Source: an uncultured Cellulophaga sp. (lineage in GTDB: Bacteria; Bacteroidota; Bacteroidia; Flavobacteriales; Flavobacteriaceae). From it: a DNA stretch of 64,000 bases. The translations under genes and the position numbers were made by a program. The stretch lies in the NCBI GenBank assembly GCA_947496695.1, contig CANMEI010000001.1:310001-374000 (forward strand), in the 5' to 3' direction. This document shows, piece after piece, positions 27,503 to 35,294 of the stretch; the stretch's first letter is position 1; each line of letters starts with the position of its first letter. Below the pieces are notes generated by a model. It searched no databases. It was not told the origin of the DNA and worked only from the letters and a program-made list of their open reading frames with translations.

Positions 27503-27543
27503 TTTCTAATTCAGTTCCCCCCACAATCCCCATTTTAAATGTA

Positions 27544-27575
27544 AAAAGCCTTCAACAGTATTGTTGAAGGCTTTT
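27544..27575 (+). terminator. Intrinsic terminator
   Basis: Perfect 14-bp stem AAAAGCCTTCAACA / TGTTGAAGGCTTTT with GTAT loop. It isolates the DUF4382 gene from the zinc operon promoter. Confidence 0.85.
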
Positions 27576-27628
27576 AGTTTTAAAAAACAGTAGGTTTTAT
27601 TTTTTAAACAACTCTTAAATCACAAAAT

Positions 27629-27684
27629 TAATACAACTTAGTTGCATTAGTTAGCATTATAATTATATTTGCAACTCAGTTGCA
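27629..27684 (+). promoter_or_regulatory. Zinc-operon promoter embedded in two Zur-like palindromes
   Basis: Palindrome 1 (core TACAACTTAGTTGCA, 27632-27646, with TAAT/ATTA flanks at 27629-27649) and palindrome 2 (TGCAACTCAGTTGCA, 27670-27684, perfect 6-3-6) share T(A/G)CAACT(T/C)AGTTGCA. A complete Bacteroidota promoter overlaps them: -33 TTG at 27642-27644 in palindrome 1, 19-bp spacer, -7 TATATTTG at 27664-27671 touching palindrome 2. Repressor binding to either would block transcription. Assignment to Zur rests on the downstream genes (COG0523 GTPases, FolE, metal transporter). Confidence 0.7.
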
Positions 27685-27699
27685 TTAATAAAATTATAA

Positions 27700-28107
27700 A
27701 TGAATATAACATTAAAAAAAGCAGATACTTGGGGTGTTCTATCTAGTTCATTATGTTTAGTACATTGCATTGCAACACCTTTTTTTTTTCTAGCGCAGAC
27801 TTCTATTATTTCTCACACAACAAACACTCCAATTTGGTGGAAAAGTTTAGATTTTATTTTTCTAATTATTTCATTTTTTGCGGTCTACCGTTCCTCAAAA
27901 ACAACTACTAATCAGTTTATAAAAAAAGCTTTATGGATTAGTTGGTGCTTACTTTTTACGTTAATAATTAATGAGAAAATAGCCTTAATTAAAATACCAG
28001 AAGTAGCTATGTATATTGTTGGTTTCACTTTGGTTGCGCTACATATTTACAACTTAAACTTTTGCCAATGTAAAACCAATAATTGCTGTACAAAAAATGA
28101 AGAATAA
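27700..28107 (+). CDS. MerC-domain inner-membrane protein
   Basis: 135 residues with four transmembrane segments (about 10-32, 45-63, 72-90, 96-115). The first helix holds the MerC-type Cys/His set SSSLCLVHCIATPFF (CxxxHC), and the tail is Cys-rich (FCQCKTNNCC). MerC carries Hg(II) in mercury operons, but MerC-domain proteins of Bacteroidota are often found with zinc-regulated genes. As first gene of a Zur-type operon it probably handles zinc or another soft metal. It overlaps folE by 11 bp. Confidence 0.8.
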   Translation: MNITLKKADTWGVLSSSLCLVHCIATPFFFLAQTSIISHTTNTPIWWKSLDFIFLIISFFAVYRSSKTTTNQFIKKALWISWCLLFTLIINEKIALIKIPEVAMYIVGFTLVALHIYNLNFCQCKTNNCCTKNEE

Positions 28108-28765
28108 AGATAGCATTGAGAATATTGGCGACAACCATATCGCCACAAATATTGAAACACCATTAGTCCCAAATGCTTTTGATAAAAGTGATGATGAAAA
28201 AATAAAAAATATTCAGCACCATTTTGGCAAAATAATGGAAGAATTAGGTCTTGATTTAACTGACGATAGTTTATCTGGTACACCATACCGTTTTGCGAAA
28301 ATGTATGTAAAAGAATTGTTCTATGGTTTAGACCCAAAAAACAAGCCTAAACTATCCACTTTTGATAATAAGTACAAGTATAAGAAAATGCTAGTGGAGC
28401 AAAATATTACAATAGATTCTGCCTGCGAACACCATTTTTTACCTATAGTCGGTCATGCACATATTGCCTATATACCCAATAAAAAAGTAATCGGATTATC
28501 TAAATTAAACCGTTTAGTAGACTATTATGCACATAGGCCACAAGTACAAGAGCGCTTGTCATTACAAATTCTTAAAGATTTACAAAACGTCTTAAATACA
28601 GACGATGTCATTGTAATAATTACAGCAAAACACCTTTGTGTTTCTTCAAGAGGAATAAAAGACAAAAGTAGCTATACAACCACGCTTGAATATGCCGGTT
28701 GTTTTGAAGAAAAAGAATACCGAGATGACTTTTTTAAAATAATTAATCAAGAGACTATCAAATAA
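28097..28765 (+). CDS. folE: GTP cyclohydrolase I, type IA
   Basis: 222 residues; converts GTP to 7,8-dihydroneopterin triphosphate, the first step of folate/pterin synthesis. The zinc ligands of the classic enzyme are present: Cys and His in DSACEHHFLPIVGHAHIAYIP (about 111-131) and the later Cys in AKHLCVSSRGI (about 181-191). Also SGTPYRFAKMY and RLVDYYAHRPQVQERL. In many bacteria a folE paralogue is placed under Zur; often it is the metal-promiscuous FolE2, but here it is the zinc-ligand-bearing FolE1 type. Co-occurrence with two COG0523 GTPases suggests these supply its metal. Starts inside the merC-like gene. Confidence 0.9.
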   Translation: MKNKDSIENIGDNHIATNIETPLVPNAFDKSDDEKIKNIQHHFGKIMEELGLDLTDDSLSGTPYRFAKMYVKELFYGLDPKNKPKLSTFDNKYKYKKMLVEQNITIDSACEHHFLPIVGHAHIAYIPNKKVIGLSKLNRLVDYYAHRPQVQERLSLQILKDLQNVLNTDDVIVIITAKHLCVSSRGIKDKSSYTTTLEYAGCFEEKEYRDDFFKIINQETIK

Positions 28766-28776
28766 AACTTTCGCGC

Positions 28777-30459
28777 ATGGAATACAATAGAAGAAAATTT
28801 ATTTCTTTTTTAGGAAAAGCAAGTTTAGGTACTGTAATGATACCACCTTTTATAACAAGCTGTGGTAATACTGCAACACCTGTTGTCTCTGAAAAATTAT
28901 CTGAAAAAGATATTGAAAAACTAAAATCACGCATATTAAAAAGCTTATTACCCTCTGATAAAGATGATTTACTGTTAGCCGATGGGTTAAATTACCATAC
29001 CATAGTTAAATGGAATGATAAAATTAGTGAGAAAGACACTTTTGGCTTTAATAACGATTTTACTTGTTTTATTCCTTTGGATAAAGACAACCCAAAAGAT
29101 GGTTTGTTATGGGTAAATCATGAATACATAAACCCATTATTTGTTTCTGGTTTTAATGATAAAAAACATAAAGAATCTGGGCAACAACGAACTATAACAC
29201 AAGTTGATAAAGAAATGTATAATGTTGGCGGTAGCATTGTGCGGATTAAAGAAGATGATAACGGAAAATGGAACGTTGTAAAAAATGATATTTATAATAG
29301 ACGTATTACGGCAAAAACACCAATTGAACTAAATTGGGACACTCCAATAAAAGGAAAAACTACTGTAATTGGTACACTTGCTAACTGTTCTGGCGGTATA
29401 ACACCCTGGAACACTTTTTTGACTTGTGAAGAAAACTACGATGGCTTTTTTGGAGAAACGCATTATGACGAAAATAACGTTGCCACAAAAGAACCTAGCA
29501 ATTATTATGATTGGGAAAAATTTTATGATTACCCACCTGAACATTATGGTTGGGTAGTTGAGATAAACCCTAAAGATGGTAGTGCTCAAAAACATGTTGC
29601 TCTTGGCAGGTTTTCACATGAGTGTTGTACACTTTATGAACTTGAAGATAAAAGAATAGTTGCCTATAGTGGTGATGATAAAAATAATGAACATTTATAC
29701 AAGTTTATATCATCAAAACCAGGTTCTTTGAAAGAAGGAATACTATATGTTGCCGATACTATTAACGGAAAATGGTTAGCATTAGATTGGGAAAATCAAC
29801 CTATTTTAAAAGAAAAATTCAAAAACCAAACTGAAGTTTTAATTAGAGCTAGAGAAGCCGCTAAATTATTAGGAGCTACAGAATTAAACAGACCAGAAGA
29901 TATTGAAATAGACCCAATTACTGGTCATATTTTAGTTTCACTTACTAATAATAAAAGTAAGGATGATTTTCATGGTTCTATTTTTAAAATTGAAGAAACT
30001 AATGGCGCATTTGATGCGCTAACATTTAAGTCCTCAACTTACATTGCTGGTGGTGAAAAAAATGGGTTTTCATGTCCTGACAATTTAGCTTTTGATTTAT
30101 CGGGTAATCTTTGGTTGACTTCTGATATGTCTGGTAGTGCAATGAATAAAGAGGATGGGCCGTATATGCCTTTTAAAAACAATAGCTTGTTTGTTATTCC
30201 AAGATACGGGAATGATGCTGGAAAAGTAATTCGTGTTGCTTCAGCTCCAAAAGATGCTGAACTTACTGGTCCATGGTTTTCTCCTGATGGAAAAACTTTA
30301 TTTTTAAGTGTACAGCACCCTGGTGAACAAACAGTAGATCTAAAAAACCCAACAAGTAAGTGGCCATTTGATGCTGATAATATTCCTAAACCAGCCGTAG
30401 TTGCAATTCAAGGAGAACTAATTGAAAAAATGAATAAATTAAGTCAATTATACGTTTAA
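28777..30459 (+). CDS. PhoX-type (DUF839) alkaline phosphatase, Tat-exported lipoprotein
   Basis: 560 residues. Twin-arginine type signal YNRRKFISFLGKASLG (about 3-18) combined with a lipobox-like TSCG (Cys about 29). DUF839/PhoX motifs: ANCSGGITPW and LTCEENYDGFFG (about 203-228), GRFSHECC (about 282), RPEDIEIDP, and SCPDNLAFD. Known PhoX enzymes hydrolyse phosphate monoesters with an Fe/Ca cofactor and no zinc; TCEEN and the Cys/Glu residues correspond to that metal site. Membership in a Zur-type operon makes sense as a zinc-free substitute for PhoA, which is inference. 11 bp after folE and 3 bp before the GTPase gene. Confidence 0.82.
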   Translation: MEYNRRKFISFLGKASLGTVMIPPFITSCGNTATPVVSEKLSEKDIEKLKSRILKSLLPSDKDDLLLADGLNYHTIVKWNDKISEKDTFGFNNDFTCFIPLDKDNPKDGLLWVNHEYINPLFVSGFNDKKHKESGQQRTITQVDKEMYNVGGSIVRIKEDDNGKWNVVKNDIYNRRITAKTPIELNWDTPIKGKTTVIGTLANCSGGITPWNTFLTCEENYDGFFGETHYDENNVATKEPSNYYDWEKFYDYPPEHYGWVVEINPKDGSAQKHVALGRFSHECCTLYELEDKRIVAYSGDDKNNEHLYKFISSKPGSLKEGILYVADTINGKWLALDWENQPILKEKFKNQTEVLIRAREAAKLLGATELNRPEDIEIDPITGHILVSLTNNKSKDDFHGSIFKIEETNGAFDALTFKSSTYIAGGEKNGFSCPDNLAFDLSGNLWLTSDMSGSAMNKEDGPYMPFKNNSLFVIPRYGNDAGKVIRVASAPKDAELTGPWFSPDGKTLFLSVQHPGEQTVDLKNPTSKWPFDADNIPKPAVVAIQGELIEKMNKLSQLYV

Positions 30460-30462
30460 AAC

Positions 30463-31686
30463 ATGAATAAACTACCCGTAACTGTATTAAGTGGTTTTCT
30501 TGGTGCCGGAAAAACTACCTTGCTTAATCATATTCTTCACAATAAACAGGGCTTAAAAGTAGCCGTAATAGTTAATGACATGAGTGAAGTTAATATTGAC
30601 GCTCAATTTATCGAAAATAAAAACACACTGTCTAGAACCGAAGAAAAATTGGTAGAAATGTCTAACGGATGTATCTGTTGTACATTAAGAGAAGACCTTA
30701 TGGTTGAGGTTGAAAAATTAGCATTACAAAATAAATTCGATTACTTATTAATTGAAAGTACCGGCATAAGTGAACCGATTCCTGTTGCTCAAACTTTTAC
30801 TTTTGAAAGTGAAGATGGCACTATAGATTTAAGTAAGTTTAGTTATATTGATACTATGGTAACAGTGGTAGATGCTTTTAATTTTTTAAAAGATTTTTCT
30901 AGCCCAGATTATCTAGCATCAAGAGAACTTACTAATATTGAAGGTGATGATAGAACCATTGTTAACTTACTAACCGACCAAATTGAGTTTGCCAATGTTA
31001 TCGTATTAAATAAAGAAGACTTAGTTACTAAAAATGAGCTAGAAGAACTGGAAATTATTATACACTCATTAAATCCTGAAGCTCAAATCATTAAAACTAG
31101 TAATTCTCATATAGTGCCAAAAAACATTATTAAAACAGGGTTATTTGATTATGAAAAAGCTGAAGCTTCAGCGGGTTGGATAAAAGAACTAGAAAATGAA
31201 CATCTTCCTGAAACAGAAGAATATGGTATAGGTTCATTTGTTTATAGAAGTAAAAAACCATTTCATCCTGAACGTTTTTTAAACTATCTTAATCATGAAT
31301 TTCCTCAAAATATAATACGTAGTAAAGGTCTTTTTTGGCTGGCATCAAGATCAAACCAAGCATTGCTTTGGAGTTCCGCAGGAGGTTCGTGTAAAGCAGA
31401 TAATGCTGGTGTGTGGTGGGCATCAATGCCTTTTTCTGAACGTATAAATTACACTGCATTTGTTGAAAACCAGACATTAATAGAATCAACTTGGGATGAC
31501 CAATTTGGAGATAGAAAAATAGAACTTGTTTTTATAGGTCAATATTTAGAGCAAAAAGAAATAATAGAGCAATTAAACAACTGTCTTCTTACAGATGAAG
31601 AAATACAACTTTGGAAAAAACAGATGTTTTCAAAAATAGATGCATGGCCTATTGAAAATTTTGAACAAGAACAATCAAATGTATAA
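30463..31686 (+). CDS. COG0523 G3E GTPase, metal chaperone (ZigA/YjiA-like)
   Basis: 407 residues. Walker [10 protein letters not shown] (about 10-18), switch-region metal motif CxCC in [10 protein letters not shown] (about 67-76), Walker B-type ESTGISEP and guanine-specificity NKED. The C-terminal CobW_C domain includes [19 protein letters not shown] and GVWW, typical of the large zinc-associated subgroup (ZigA/ZagA/YciC). Such GTPases deliver zinc to client enzymes under starvation; a FolE client has been shown in Bacillus for ZagA. folE lies two genes upstream here. Confidence 0.9.
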   Translation: MNKLPVTVLSGFLGAGKTTLLNHILHNKQGLKVAVIVNDMSEVNIDAQFIENKNTLSRTEEKLVEMSNGCICCTLREDLMVEVEKLALQNKFDYLLIESTGISEPIPVAQTFTFESEDGTIDLSKFSYIDTMVTVVDAFNFLKDFSSPDYLASRELTNIEGDDRTIVNLLTDQIEFANVIVLNKEDLVTKNELEELEIIIHSLNPEAQIIKTSNSHIVPKNIIKTGLFDYEKAEASAGWIKELENEHLPETEEYGIGSFVYRSKKPFHPERFLNYLNHEFPQNIIRSKGLFWLASRSNQALLWSSAGGSCKADNAGVWWASMPFSERINYTAFVENQTLIESTWDDQFGDRKIELVFIGQYLEQKEIIEQLNNCLLTDEEIQLWKKQMFSKIDAWPIENFEQEQSNV

Positions 31687-31719
31687 ATTATTAAAATGAA
31701 AATATTTTAATGAAAAATT

Positions 31720-32640
31720 ATGGAAGCTATTATAACAATTGTTGGGTTTTTAGGCGCAGGAAAAACAACACTTTTAAAATATTTAATTGACAGCTTTAAT
31801 AAAAAAGGTTGGAACCCCTATGTAATTCTTAACGATTATGAGAATGCAAATATGGATGTACAACAGTTTAGAGAACAGCTAAACTCAAAAAATATTAAAC
31901 CTTTAAGCGGTAGTTGCATTTGTTGTAATGGTACTATTGAACTTAGAGATAGTGTTAACAGAATACCAGAACGAAAAAATGGCATAACTCTAATTGAAGC
32001 TAATGGTACTTCCGATGCTTGCGCTCTTATGGAATTTTTAGGCGTTGGTTTAAACGATAGATTTTTACCTCCAATACAAATATCAGTAGTTGATGTACAA
32101 AATTGGCAAAAACGAAATGAACATAATGAGTTAGAAGCGAACCAAATTCAAGTGTCTTCAATTATTGTATTAACACATCTAAAGAGAATAGATTTAAGAC
32201 GTCAAAATGAAGTAATAAAAGCTTTAAAAAACTTAAATCCTACTGCAAAAATTTTCCCTATTGCAGACTTAGATGTTATGTTATTACCTGAGTTACTACC
32301 ATCAAAAAATAAGGCACAAAAATTTGAACACCTAAAAGCACATTGGGCTTCATGTTCGGTAGACTTACCTAATTTACCAAACGAAGAAGCCATATTTAAA
32401 ATATGCAATGCTTTACCAAAAAGCATTTTACGAGTAAAAGCTTGTACTAAAATTAGTGAACAAAAAAACCATACTTATTTTGAACGTAAACCAGGTGGCG
32501 AAATTCATATTAGGCCATTTAATGGTATTCCTATTACTGGCTCAAAATTACTCACTATTGGTCCTGGCAGTAAACCTTTCATTTTAAAAGAAGCAATAAA
32601 AATAGGATTAGAACAATCTAATTATTCATTTGAAAAATAA
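31720..32640 (+). CDS. Second COG0523-type GTPase, short form
   Basis: 306 residues. Walker [10 protein letters not shown] (about 8-16), CxCC motif GSCICCNGTIELRDS (about 62-76), EANGTSDACAL in the Walker B/switch region and LTHLKRID in place of the usual NKxD specificity loop (T-H-L-K), a possible change in nucleotide preference. The CobW_C part is short and atypical. It follows the first GTPase by 33 bp, giving two divergent paralogues in one operon, perhaps with separate clients (FolE and another zinc enzyme, or the adjacent transporter). Confidence 0.82.
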   Translation: MEAIITIVGFLGAGKTTLLKYLIDSFNKKGWNPYVILNDYENANMDVQQFREQLNSKNIKPLSGSCICCNGTIELRDSVNRIPERKNGITLIEANGTSDACALMEFLGVGLNDRFLPPIQISVVDVQNWQKRNEHNELEANQIQVSSIIVLTHLKRIDLRRQNEVIKALKNLNPTAKIFPIADLDVMLLPELLPSKNKAQKFEHLKAHWASCSVDLPNLPNEEAIFKICNALPKSILRVKACTKISEQKNHTYFERKPGGEIHIRPFNGIPITGSKLLTIGPGSKPFILKEAIKIGLEQSNYSFEK

Positions 32641-32647
32641 TATCAAA

Positions 32648-33277
32648 ATGATACATATTGATAATCTTTCATTTAAATATAAAAATAAAACACAGGTTTT
32701 AAATTTTCCTAAAATAGATTTAGAAGAAAAAGAGCACTTACTTGTTTTAGGAAAATCTGGCATTGGAAAAACCACACTTTTACATCTTTTAGCAGGGTTG
32801 TTAGACCCGAAAACTGGAAGTATAATTATTAATAACGTCAATATAAATACTCTTTCTAGTCACAAATTAGATATGTTTAGAGGTAAGCATATTGGTATGG
32901 TCTTTCAAAAAAAACATGCAATTCAATCATTAAGTGTTTTTGAAAACTTAGAAGCACGTTTATTTTTTAGTAAACAAAACATAAAAAAAAGTTCTATAGA
33001 TGAATTATTAGAACAACTCAATTTAAATGAATGCAAAAATAGTGCAATAAACGAAATTAGTGAAGGTCAATTACAACGGTTAGGCATTGCACTTTCTGTA
33101 ATTCATAATCCACAAGTTATTTTAGCAGACGAACCTACTTCAAGTTTAGATGATGAAAATTGTAAAATTGTAATTAATCTTTTAAAAGAGCAAGCAACTA
33201 AAAATAATGCACATTTAATAGTTATTACACACGACAAGAGAATAAAATCTTTCTTCAAAAACACCATTACGTTATGA
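32648..33277 (+). CDS. ABC transporter ATP-binding protein, LolD/MacB type
   Basis: 209 residues from the ATG at 32648 (an upstream TTG overlaps the previous gene and is less likely). Walker A GKSGIGKTT (about 35-43), Q-loop MVFQKKHAIQSL, signature ISEGQLQRLG, Walker B VILADEPTSSLDDE and H-loop VITHDKR. The MacB/LolD class works with FtsX-like permeases. Its stop overlaps the permease start (ATGA at 33274), so the two are a pair. Confidence 0.88.
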   Translation: MIHIDNLSFKYKNKTQVLNFPKIDLEEKEHLLVLGKSGIGKTTLLHLLAGLLDPKTGSIIINNVNINTLSSHKLDMFRGKHIGMVFQKKHAIQSLSVFENLEARLFFSKQNIKKSSIDELLEQLNLNECKNSAINEISEGQLQRLGIALSVIHNPQVILADEPTSSLDDENCKIVINLLKEQATKNNAHLIVITHDKRIKSFFKNTITL

Positions 33278-34524
33278 ACATTTGGAAGATTAGCATAAAA
33301 AACCTCAGGTCTAAACCATTCTACACCTTTTTAAGCATCATTACTTTAGCGTTTAGTATAACATTATTGTTAGGAATACAGCAATTAAGAGGTTCATTTG
33401 AATACCAAATAAAAAATAGTTTAGGTGATATAGATTTAGTTATTGGCGCCAAAGGAAGTCCACTACAACTCATTTTAGCATCGGTATTACACATTGACAA
33501 TCCAACAGGGAATATATCTTTCGAAGAAGCTAAAAAACTAGGTAAAAACCAGATGGTAAAATTAGCCGTACCAATATCTTACGGGGATAATTACAAAGGC
33601 TATAGAATTGTTGGCACCAAAACTTCTTTTTATGAGTTATATAATGCTCAATTAGAAAAAGGAAGGTATACCAAAACAGCTATGGAAGTTGTTATTGGTG
33701 CATCTGTTGCAAACCAATTAAATTTAAAAATAGGAGATTCTTTTACTAGTTCTCATGGTTTAACAGAAAATACTATTGAACTTCATGATGAAAAATTAAA
33801 GGTTGTTGGTATTCTAAAACCTACTCAAAAAGTAATAGACCGTTTAATTACAACCAACTTAGAAACAGTTTGGGATGTTCACAATCATGAAGAAAACCGT
33901 GAGGAGAAACATAAAGATGAACTGATTGATGACACAACTCATGAACATGAAACGCATGAAGTACATGAGCACCATGAAAAAGAAATTACTTCGCTACTAA
34001 TTACTTTTAAAAGTCCAATGGCACTTTTAACCTTTCCAAGAAAAATAAATAAGGGTAGCAACATGCAAGCTGCAATTCCAAAACTTGAATTAGATCGGTT
34101 ATACGAGTTTACAAATATTGGTTTCACAACTATTACATGGATAGCCTACTTAATTCTGGTGATTTCAGGAATCACTATTTTCATTAACCTCTTTAAAATG
34201 GTGAAAGAGCGCGCTTTTGACTTAGCACTTTTAAGAACGTACGGAGCAACTAATTTTCAAATCATAAAAATGGTTTTTTATGAAGGTTTAAGTATTGCAA
34301 TAATCGCTATTTCATTAGGGGTATTGTTTATAAAAGTTGGATTATACTTTTTGTTAAAATTTACAGACCTTGGTACTAAATACACTATGCTTCATGAACT
34401 AGAACCTCAAAGTATTTTAGAAATTGGAGTATTGGTTTTTACCGCAGTAATCGTTTCAATATTTCTGGCAACTTATCCAATATTAACTATAAACATTTCA
34501 ACAATACTAAGAAATGAAAAATAA
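33274..34524 (+). CDS. FtsX/MacB-type ABC permease with His-rich periplasmic segment
   Basis: 416 residues. One transmembrane helix near 17-36, a large periplasmic MacB-like domain (about 40-280), then three helices (about 288-308, 340-362, 388-408) with the FtsX signature region MVKERAFDLALLRTYGATNFQIIKMV. Within the periplasmic domain, about residues 203-240 form a His/Glu/Asp-rich stretch (for example HEHETHEVHEHHEKE) able to bind zinc or similar ions. The arrangement recalls zinc-regulated MacB-like transporters such as Vibrio ZrgDE; that comparison is from memory and tentative. Direction of transport is not evident. Confidence 0.85.
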   Translation: MNIWKISIKNLRSKPFYTFLSIITLAFSITLLLGIQQLRGSFEYQIKNSLGDIDLVIGAKGSPLQLILASVLHIDNPTGNISFEEAKKLGKNQMVKLAVPISYGDNYKGYRIVGTKTSFYELYNAQLEKGRYTKTAMEVVIGASVANQLNLKIGDSFTSSHGLTENTIELHDEKLKVVGILKPTQKVIDRLITTNLETVWDVHNHEENREEKHKDELIDDTTHEHETHEVHEHHEKEITSLLITFKSPMALLTFPRKINKGSNMQAAIPKLELDRLYEFTNIGFTTITWIAYLILVISGITIFINLFKMVKERAFDLALLRTYGATNFQIIKMVFYEGLSIAIIAISLGVLFIKVGLYFLLKFTDLGTKYTMLHELEPQSILEIGVLVFTAVIVSIFLATYPILTINISTILRNEK

Positions 34525-34951
34525 GATTTTAACTACTTTATTTCTATTTACGATTTCAATATGCCTTAGTCAACAAAAAATAACATGGGAAGATTTAGCC
34601 AAAGTAACATTCACAGAAAAATATTTTCCTTCTTATGATGATTTATTTTTATATCCTGAATTTTCAAATGAAGTAAAATCCTTAGAAGGGAAACAAATAA
34701 CAATAACTGGGTATTTTTTAAGTATCGCTCCAAAACAAAATTTATATATATTATCAAAAGGACCATTATCTTCTTGCTTCTTTTGTGGAGTAGGTGGCCC
34801 TGAAACTGCTATAGAAATACAATTTACCAACAAACCTAGTTTTAAAACAGATGAAATAATTTCGGTTACCGGAGTATTAAAACTTAATAAAGATGAGGTA
34901 GAACACTTTAATTATATTCTTAAAAATTGTACCGCTCAAAAAATAGATTAA
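34514..34951 (+). CDS. Secreted small protein with CFFCG motif, last gene of the zinc operon
   Basis: 145 residues; signal peptide MKNKILTTLFLFTISICLSQ, then an OB-like beta fold: SLEGKQITITGYFLSIAPKQN, a SSCFFCGVGGPETAIEI metal-site-like motif (about 92-108) and IISVTGVLKLNKDEVEHFNYILKNCTA. This matches the DUF3299-like proteins that accompany MacB-type transporters in zinc-regulated loci. Cys pairs plus downstream Cys/His suggest a periplasmic metal-binding partner of the transporter. Overlaps the permease gene by 11 bp, so translation is coupled. Confidence 0.7.
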   Translation: MKNKILTTLFLFTISICLSQQKITWEDLAKVTFTEKYFPSYDDLFLYPEFSNEVKSLEGKQITITGYFLSIAPKQNLYILSKGPLSSCFFCGVGGPETAIEIQFTNKPSFKTDEIISVTGVLKLNKDEVEHFNYILKNCTAQKID

Positions 34952-35294
34952 ATACATTATACCTTTAACTAGAACCGTTTTTTCTTACAAAAAAGAATAT
35001 ATTAAAATAGAGTTTATAATTTAAAACTTCCGCATATTTACCAACTATTAGGGCTATGGATTTATTACTAAATTACAGACCTATTAGAAAATAGCTGAGT
35101 TAGATAAGTATTTCCTCAATACACAGTTAAATTATTCAAATTTGAATATGCCATATTGCCTTTATTTACTGAAAAGTTGCCTTGTTTTACTGAAAACATA
35201 AGTTACCTCTGAAATTAAAAATTAAATTAGAGGTTATTATACTATAAGTAGTTGATTAGCCTTATTGAAAATATAACCATAAAAATTTTAAATT
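34952..35294. other. 343-bp gene-free stretch between zinc operon and YHYH gene
   Basis: No credible coding region. It holds a 14-bp perfect palindrome ATTCAAATTTGAAT (35134-35147), the tandem direct repeat at 35156-35196, and a CCTCT...AGAGG hairpin (about 35206-35233). These look like the regulatory region of the YHYH gene. No clear terminator for the zinc operon was seen. Confidence 0.5.
35156..35196 (+). repeat. Tandem direct repeat, 21-bp period (putative activator site)
   Basis: TTGCCTTTATTTACTGAAAA (35156-35175) is followed by TTGCCTTGTTTTACTGAAAA (35177-35196): 18 of 20 identical, start-to-start 21 bp, two helical turns. Located 99 bp upstream of the YHYH-protein ATG. Spacing of this kind suits a LytTR- or AraC-type activator dimer. 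Confidence 0.6.
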
